Assembly (NCBI GenBank): GCA_003220955.1
Contig: QHTW01000167.1
Span: 1 to 10,530 of the forward strand
Length of the DNA: 10,530 nt
Direction of reading: 5' to 3'
From: Gemmatimonadota bacterium
GTDB taxonomy: Bacteria; Gemmatimonadota; Gemmatimonadetes; Gemmatimonadales; GWC2-71-9
The position numbers were made by a program, and so were the translations under genes. This document shows positions 6,590-10,530 of this stretch, in pieces; positions within the stretch are counted from its first letter, which is position 1; the number at the start of each line of letters is the position of its first letter. The notes beneath the pieces were generated by a model. That model did no database searches, was not told the DNA's origin, and worked only from the letters and a program-made list of their open reading frames with translations.

Positions 6590-6619
6590 TTGACGGCGGT
6601 CACTACTCGCGCGTAGGGT
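6590..6619 (+). promoter_or_regulatory. Putative sigma-70-type promoter of the beta-barrel/secreted-protein pair
   Basis: TTGACG (6590-6595) and TAGGGT (6614-6619) are separated by 18 bp in the divergent 124-bp gap between the TfoX-N gene and the beta-barrel gene. The start would fall near 6626, just ahead of the AAGGGGAG ribosome site. The -10 has only the key TA...T bases, so the call is tentative. Confidence 0.4.
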
Positions 6620-6638
6620 AGAGCAAGGGGAGAGAAAC

Positions 6639-7400
6639 GTGGGGTGGCTCATGAGGTCTACTCGTTGCGCCGTACTGCTGCTGACCGCCACCGCAGTCGC
6701 TACGATCTCGAGGCCGTCGCATGCGCAAACCGCAGGCGACGGCTTCCTGTTTCGTGTCCCAGTCGGCACCTGGAGCGTGCGGGGCGGGTTCGATCACGCG
6801 TTCGCGAGCGGTGACCTGTTCAACTTTGTCACCAAACAGCTCACCATCAGCCGCTCCGACTTCAGCTCGGCAACGTTCGGCAGCAGCGTTGCCGTTCGTG
6901 TCTCGCCGGTCACGGACATCGTGTTCGACATCAGCTACGCCAGTGTCAGTCGCCACTCGGAATTCCGCGACTGGGTCGACCAGAACAATCAGCCGATCCA
7001 GCAGACGACGTCGCTGCGGCGCGTGCCGATCACGCTGGGCGTCAGGCATTATCTGTCAGCGCGTGGCCGCGCGATCGGACGATTCGCCTGGATCCCCGCG
7101 GCACGCGACAGCTACCTGGGTCTCGGGGCCGGTCTGATGCAGTATCGCTTTCATCAGATCGGTGACTTCGTCGACTTTCAAACGCTCAACGTCTTTCCGG
7201 ATGAATTCGAGTCGAAGGCCTGGACACCCGTGCTGCACGCGCTGGCGGGGGTCGACCTGGGACTCGGCCGCTTCCTCCTGATAAACGGCGAGGCGCGGTA
7301 CACCTGGGCTCGCGGCCCGGTGGGCCGGGATTACGTCGGTTTCCATCGCATCGACCTGTCCGGCTTGTCGCTGACGGCCGGCTTGTCGTTCAGACTGTAG
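6639..7400 (+). CDS. Probable outer-membrane beta-barrel protein
   Basis: This 253-residue protein has a clear Sec signal: MGWLMRSTRCAVLL, a hydrophobic core, then PSHA with cleavage before QTAGDG (about residue 30). After it come alternating polar/hydrophobic strands rich in Gly and aromatics (WSVRGGFDHAF, SSVAVRVSPVTDIVFDISYASV, SYLGLGAGLMQYRF, LLINGEARYTWA), ending in LSLTAGLSFRL. That pattern is typical of 8-12-stranded outer-membrane barrels (OMP_b-brl-like), here inferred from pattern only. GTG 6639 is chosen because AAGGGGAG (6625-6632) is 6 nt upstream; ATG 6651 would be too far from it. The next gene starts 14 bp after the stop and is also exported, so both probably act in the envelope. 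Ligand or pore role is unknown. Confidence 0.75.
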   Translation: MGWLMRSTRCAVLLLTATAVATISRPSHAQTAGDGFLFRVPVGTWSVRGGFDHAFASGDLFNFVTKQLTISRSDFSSATFGSSVAVRVSPVTDIVFDISYASVSRHSEFRDWVDQNNQPIQQTTSLRRVPITLGVRHYLSARGRAIGRFAWIPAARDSYLGLGAGLMQYRFHQIGDFVDFQTLNVFPDEFESKAWTPVLHALAGVDLGLGRFLLINGEARYTWARGPVGRDYVGFHRIDLSGLSLTAGLSFRL

Positions 7401-7414
7401 GAAGGATCGTGCCC

Positions 7415-8602
7415 ATGCGTACGCCAATCCAAACCTTGCTCGTCGCAGCCGCCCTCGTTGGGACCGGCGCGACACCGGCGCGCGGCCAGAATCCTTCGCT
7501 CGACTCGCGCTGGCTTGCCTACATCGGCTGTTGGGAGCGGGCAGAATCGGCGAAATCCGTCGTCTGCGTCGTGCCCGCGGCCGGTACATCAGCCGTCGAT
7601 CTCCTCACCATCCAGAAGGGACAAATCGTCGCACGCGAGCGCATCACCGCGACCGGTGAGCGTGTCGCGACCGCCCACGATGACTGCACCGGCTGGCAGA
7701 CTGTCGAGTGGTCAGCCCGCGCGCAGCGCCTCTACTTGCATTCGGGCGACACGTGCCCCTCCGGCAACACGGAGGGCACGGGCGTGATCGCCATGGACCC
7801 CGACGGCAGTCAGTGGCTGTACATCCAGGGCATGACGCCGGGAGGGGGAAGCCAAACCGGCATTCGCGTCCAACGCTATCGCGAGGCAGCGGACGACGTG
7901 CTGCTGCCGGACGACATCAAAACTGCGATCCGGATGGACATCTCAGCCACGATGCAAGCGCGGGCCGCCGCGGCCATCAGCCTTGCGACCGATGACGTCG
8001 TCGAAGCGGCCCGGCATGTGGACACGTCGGTTCTCGAGGCCTGGCTCGTCGAGCGCGGAGAACCGTTCACACTCGACGCCAAGCGACTCGTGACACTCGC
8101 CGACGCGGGCGTGCCATCCCAGGTTATCGATCTCATGGTAGCCCTGTCGTATCCTAAGGTTTTCGCCATCAACGCGGCGTCGCGTCAGGGTGAGCGCCGG
8201 CCTTCGGCACGCGCGACTGGTGCCGGAGGGCATGCAGGCGAGGCGTATGCCACCCGGCCGGTGTACGCACCCCTCGAAGAATGTTCGATGTACTACCTGC
8301 TGTGGTATACGTACCTCCCGAGTATTTGCCGAGGGTTCTACCCAGGATATGCATTCGGGCCCGGCTTCTATCCGGGCGGCTATCCAGTGACGATCGTCTT
8401 TACGGGCAATGCTCGCGCGCACGGACACGTCGTGAACGGGCAGGGTTACAAGGAAGGCGCGAGCACCAACGCGGACGCGATGCCCCGGTCGGGCGATTGG
8501 GGGTCCGTGACGCCGGCCAGCGGCTGGTCACCCAGCAGTTCCAGCAGCCCCAGCCGCTCGAGTTCGGGCGAGCAGCGGACCGCTAAACCGCGACCGCAGT
8601 AA
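7415..8602 (+). CDS. Secreted protein of unknown function with six cysteines and a Gly/Tyr/Ser-rich tail
   Basis: This 395-residue protein begins with a Sec signal (MRTPIQTLLVAAALVG, cleavage probably after PARG before QNPS). The N-terminal domain (about 30-155: YIGCWER, VVCVVPAAGTSAVDLLTI, DDCTGWQTVEWS, GDTCPSG, WLYIQGMTPGG, GIRVQRY) looks like a small beta domain with four Cys. A helical middle (about 165-255) has VVEAARHVDTSVLEAWLVERGEP, KRLVTLADAGVPSQVIDLMVALSYP. The tail is low-complexity with MYYLLWYTYLP, GFYPGYAFGPGFYPGGYP and a Ser-rich end, plus two more Cys. I recognise the arrangement as one seen in uncharacterised Gemmatimonadota proteins, without a known function. ATG 7415 is chosen over GTG 7409 because AAGGA is 8 nt before it. 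It is probably co-transcribed with the beta-barrel gene. Confidence 0.75.
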   Translation: MRTPIQTLLVAAALVGTGATPARGQNPSLDSRWLAYIGCWERAESAKSVVCVVPAAGTSAVDLLTIQKGQIVARERITATGERVATAHDDCTGWQTVEWSARAQRLYLHSGDTCPSGNTEGTGVIAMDPDGSQWLYIQGMTPGGGSQTGIRVQRYREAADDVLLPDDIKTAIRMDISATMQARAAAAISLATDDVVEAARHVDTSVLEAWLVERGEPFTLDAKRLVTLADAGVPSQVIDLMVALSYPKVFAINAASRQGERRPSARATGAGGHAGEAYATRPVYAPLEECSMYYLLWYTYLPSICRGFYPGYAFGPGFYPGGYPVTIVFTGNARAHGHVVNGQGYKEGASTNADAMPRSGDWGSVTPASGWSPSSSSSPSRSSSGEQRTAKPRPQ

Positions 8603-8608
8603 CCGACG

Positions 8609-9310
8609 CTATTTGGGCGGAAGCGCTGCCGGCGGAGTTCCCGAACCCGGCGGCAGCGCGACCCGCGCCGCGAGCGCCTCGATTTGCCGCTGGCGCGTGC
8701 GCGCCCAGCGCGGCAGCCGCAGCGCGCCACTCGCAATCATCCCGACGCCGGCGAAGAGCAGCAATGCCATTCCTGGAATCGCCTCGGTAAAGTAGCCGCC
8801 CACCACGCTCGCCAGGGTGACAATCGTCGTCACGCCGAGTGTGGCGAACCCGGCACCGATCGCGGCACGCGCGGCGCCGTGCATCGTGCCGAACCGCAGG
8901 CGATGACCGGTCTCCGTAGGCTCGAGGAGGACCTGCAGGTTGCCGTTGGTCCATTGCCGCAGCGAGCCATCGATTCGCGTGCGGCCGCGCGCGTTGAAGA
9001 CCTCGCGCAATTGCACGACCAGGCGCTCCCACTCTTCATCCGTCAGCCGGCGGTTGAGATTGACCGTTCGGGCCACGCCGATCGGCAGGCCGAGGAACGT
9101 GCGGGATGTGGCATCGAGGCGCACATCGAGTGCCTGGGCGGCCCGCCCGACCGCGTCAGATGGAATACCGACTTCGCGGCCGATCGCCTGCAGGTCTGCG
9201 AGGGTCAAGCCTTCGTCGCGTGGGACGTCGTGCGGCGGACTCTGCTGCGCTTCCGCCGCCGAGCGAAAGATGGCGGCGATCTCTTTATCGTTGTAGCGAC
9301 GCTCGTCCAT
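8609..9310 (-). CDS. Two-TM membrane protein of unknown function
   Basis: This 233-residue protein starts at ATG 9310; a longer frame extends upstream but only through the acetyltransferase gene. The N-terminal part (MDERRYNDKEIAAIFRSAAEAQ, LTLADLQAIGREVGIPSDAVGRAAQAL) is a charged helical region. A mixed segment follows (VNLNRRLTDEEWERLVVQLREVF, GRTRIDGSLRQW, NLQVLLEPTETGHRLRFGT). Two TM helices come next, about 148-170 (AAIGAGFATLGVTTIVTLAS) and 177-197 (IPGMALLLFAGVGMIASGAL), then a basic stretch and a Pro-rich tail. The helix-then-EEWERLV layout is one I associate with uncharacterised proteins of Gemmatimonadota and Acidobacteriota. It has no catalytic motif. TAAATT lies 7 nt before the ATG, and no Shine-Dalgarno is seen. 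It converges with the secreted-protein gene, leaving 6 bp. Confidence 0.75.
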   Translation of the reverse strand: MDERRYNDKEIAAIFRSAAEAQQSPPHDVPRDEGLTLADLQAIGREVGIPSDAVGRAAQALDVRLDATSRTFLGLPIGVARTVNLNRRLTDEEWERLVVQLREVFNARGRTRIDGSLRQWTNGNLQVLLEPTETGHRLRFGTMHGAARAAIGAGFATLGVTTIVTLASVVGGYFTEAIPGMALLLFAGVGMIASGALRLPRWARTRQRQIEALAARVALPPGSGTPPAALPPK

Positions 9311-9317
9311 GCGCACC

Positions 9318-9323
9318 AATTTA
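9318..9323 (-). promoter_or_regulatory. Putative -10 element (TAAATT) of a leaderless promoter for the two-TM gene
   Basis: TAAATT ends 7 nt before ATG 9310, and its TAA is the stop codon of the acetyltransferase. There is no ribosome site before the ATG. It may give the two-TM gene its own leaderless start inside the cluster. Confidence 0.4.
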
Positions 9324-9896
9324 GCCGTGCCACCCCTCCCGCAAGAGCGCCCAGCGCTCGTGATCACGCCACTGGCCCGCAATCTTGAGGTAGCGCGGCG
9401 AGTAGCCTTCGCGGTGAAAGCCGAGACTCTTGACCAGTCGGATCGATGCGCGATTGCGCGGCTGAATGTTGGCTTCGAGGCGATGCAAGCGCAGGCGCCC
9501 AAACGCGAGCTGCAAGACGGCCGTCAGGGCCTCGCGCATGTAGCCCTGCCGCGCATACGGGGCGCCAATGTGGTAGCCGAGATAGGCGCTCCTGAAGCTG
9601 CCGCCGACGATCTGACTGATCTCGACCGCGCCGACGAGTGCCTGATCGGCACGGCGTACGATGAACCAGCATTTGCTCTGCCGGCTGCGACTGCGATGGA
9701 GCAGTAGGCGAAACGCCGCGGTGGTGCGCGGCGGGGAGACCAGGCCGGAGTGGAAGCGCTTGCTCTGACGGTTGAGCGCGACGTACTCGGCGGCATCGCT
9801 CGCACGCGGCGCGCGCAACTCGATTCGCGTCGCTACTTCGGTGGGTGCCAAATGAGGAAGACGAGTCTGCGACGGCGCACGAACGCCTGTCTTCAA
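9321..9896 (-). CDS. GNAT N-acetyltransferase, RimJ/RimL type
   Basis: This protein has up to 191 residues and transfers acetyl from acetyl-CoA to an amine. The class includes ribosomal-protein N-terminal acetyltransferases and many small-molecule enzymes. Visible: IELRAPRASDAAEYVALN (25-42, first strand and helix), CWFIVRRADQALVGAVEISQ (76-95), SAYLGYHIGAPYARQGYMREAL (103-124), where RQGYM is the acetyl-CoA pyrophosphate loop, and LHRLEANIQPRNRASIRLVKSLGFHREG (137-164), the RimJ-like C-terminal core. The end (YLKIAGQWRDHERWAL) is typical. No ATG precedes the domain. The TTG at 9896 overlaps the YCII stop as TTGA, and a second TTG at 9851 would also fit. Neither has a good ribosome site, so the start is uncertain. 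The acceptor is unknown. Confidence 0.9.
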   Translation of the reverse strand: MKTGVRAPSQTRLPHLAPTEVATRIELRAPRASDAAEYVALNRQSKRFHSGLVSPPRTTAAFRLLLHRSRSRQSKCWFIVRRADQALVGAVEISQIVGGSFRSAYLGYHIGAPYARQGYMREALTAVLQLAFGRLRLHRLEANIQPRNRASIRLVKSLGFHREGYSPRYLKIAGQWRDHERWALLREGWHG

Positions 9897-10273
9897 TCGG
9901 GCGCGCCGACGCGGCGCCGCACGGTGGCAATATCACGGACCGGACGCACCTCTACGCAGCCGGTTCGCACCCAGGGGAACTCCTTGGCAATCTGGACCGC
10001 CTCGTTCATGTCTTTGGCCTCGATCAAATTGAAGCCTCCCAGCACCTCTTTTGCCTCGCTGAAGGGCCCGTCGGTGATCTTGGTGCGGCCGTTTCGGATC
10101 CGCACCGATTTCGCCGTTTCCACACCCTCGAGCATCTGGGATTCCGTGAGCTGGCCGCTGCGGCGGAGGTCGTCGGCGTGCGCGAGGCAGTCGCGCATCA
10201 TTCCATCCGTTTCCGCCTGGGGGAGCGCGCCCTGCAGCTGGGGGTCGTTGTAGATCACGAGCATGAATTTCAT
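9893..10273 (-). CDS. YCII-related (DGPF) domain protein
   Basis: This 126-residue protein is a full-length stand-alone YCII/DGPF-type ferredoxin-like domain. It opens with MKFMLVIYND, has a helix with DLRRSGQLTESQML (36-48), then TKITDGPFSEAKEVLGGFNLIEAKDMNEAV, where DGPF is residues 68-71, and closes with CVEVRPVRD. Proteins of this group are often encoded beside ECF sigma factors of the ECF42 type and are also called PhnB/DGPF proteins; their biochemical role is not settled, and no sigma factor is in this window. There is no ribosome site before the ATG, and TAGATT lies 6 nt upstream. The gene follows the dehydrogenase by 28 bp, and its stop overlaps the acetyltransferase start. Confidence 0.92.
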   Translation of the reverse strand: MKFMLVIYNDPQLQGALPQAETDGMMRDCLAHADDLRRSGQLTESQMLEGVETAKSVRIRNGRTKITDGPFSEAKEVLGGFNLIEAKDMNEAVQIAKEFPWVRTGCVEVRPVRDIATVRRRVGAPD

Positions 10274-10279
10274 GCCCGT

Positions 10280-10285
10280 AATCTA
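10280..10285 (-). promoter_or_regulatory. Putative -10 element (TAGATT) of a leaderless promoter for the YCII gene
   Basis: TAGATT ends 6 nt before ATG 10273 in the 28-bp gap after the dehydrogenase gene. No Shine-Dalgarno is present, and no clear -35 box is seen. The geometry equals that before the isomerase at 537. Confidence 0.4.
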
Positions 10286-10301
10286 AGCGCGCATCCGCGC
10301 C

Positions 10302-10530
10302 CTATTTGGTCTGCACCGCATGCCCGCCGAACTCGTGCCGCAGCGCGGCGATCAACTTGGCGCCGAATGATTCCTCCTGACGCGAGCGGAGCCGCGCGAG
10401 CAGCGACAGCGTGATGACCGGCGCCGGCACATCGAGGCGCAGCGCCTCGTCGACCGTCCAGCGTCCCTCGCCCGAGTCCTCCACATAGCCCCGGATGCCC
10501 GCGAGGTTGTCGTCCCGCGAGAACGCCCGC
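10302..10530 (-). CDS. gnd: 6-phosphogluconate dehydrogenase, C-terminal end (cut by window edge)
   Basis: The last 75 residues are visible: RAFSRDDNLAGIRGYVEDSG, then a stretch with GRWTVDEALRLDVPAPVITLSL, ARLRSRQEESFGAKLIAALR and HEFGGHAV, ending in QTK and TAG at 10302-10304. This is the characteristic C-terminal region of the short decarboxylating 6-phosphogluconate dehydrogenases (Gnd/YqeC type). These oxidise 6-phosphogluconate to ribulose 5-phosphate with NAD(P)+ in the pentose phosphate pathway, in the cytoplasm. The GEGRWT and SRQEESF segments are well kept, so the end looks intact. The Rossmann domain and active-site residues lie beyond the window. It heads the minus-strand cluster that continues with the YCII gene 28 bp on. 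Confidence 0.92.
   Translation of the reverse strand, partial: RAFSRDDNLAGIRGYVEDSGEGRWTVDEALRLDVPAPVITLSLLARLRSRQEESFGAKLIAALRHEFGGHAVQTK

Noticed and set aside
8521..8580. Short Ser-coding AGC/AGT repeats that could look like a tandem repeat
   Set aside because: They are irregular and explained by the Ser-rich tail of the secreted protein.
8684..9388. A 234-codon plus-strand open frame opposite the two-TM gene
   Set aside because: The minus strand has two clean hydrophobic helices and continuous orientation with its neighbours; the plus product is Arg-rich with no domain.
9311..9502. N-terminal extension of the two-TM protein to 9502
   Set aside because: The extra residues are encoded entirely across the acetyltransferase gene and are Arg/Ser-rich; ATG 9310 gives a natural start.

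Overview
This is a GC-rich, densely coded bacterial window. Lineage cannot be proven from it, but several things fit Gemmatimonadota or a related soil or sediment lineage. These are a large fused Ser/Thr kinase-TolB/adenylate-cyclase-like-TPR gene, a Tat-signal protein after a TIM-barrel isomerase, and two uncharacterised protein types (a six-Cys secreted protein and a 2-TM protein) that look like families I recall from that phylum. I see no phage, IS element, CRISPR array, tRNA or rRNA, and no non-coding gap above 300 bp.

Layout. (1) 1-444, minus: N-terminal part of a serine beta-lactamase-like hydrolase that runs off the left edge. (2) 537-2015, plus: a tightly packed pair, a xylose-isomerase-like TIM-barrel sugar isomerase/epimerase and a Tat-exported protein of unknown function, whose end overlaps the next minus-strand gene by 14 bp tail to tail. 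(3) 6514-2002, minus: a four-gene operon-like run of TfoX-N protein, Ser/Thr kinase-TPR gene, YncE-like beta-propeller and class I methyltransferase, with gaps of 28, 17 and 9 bp. (4) 6639-8602, plus: a probable outer-membrane beta-barrel protein and a secreted six-cysteine protein. (5) 10530-8609, minus: the C-terminal end of 6-phosphogluconate dehydrogenase, a YCII/DGPF protein, a RimJ/RimL-type GNAT acetyltransferase and a two-TM membrane protein, converging on the secreted-protein gene with a 6-bp gap.

The strongest unusual signal is that the kinase-TPR gene is broken. It lacks about 11 nt in the glycine-rich ATP loop (frameshift), has an in-frame TAG between the membrane segment and the sensor domain, and one TPR unit is 14 residues short, while its operon neighbours look intact. 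A second signal is that several genes without a Shine-Dalgarno sequence have a -10-like hexamer (TATGAT, TAGATT, TAAATT) 6-9 nt before the start codon, the geometry of leaderless transcripts. No clearly new defence, mobile or biosynthetic system is visible.
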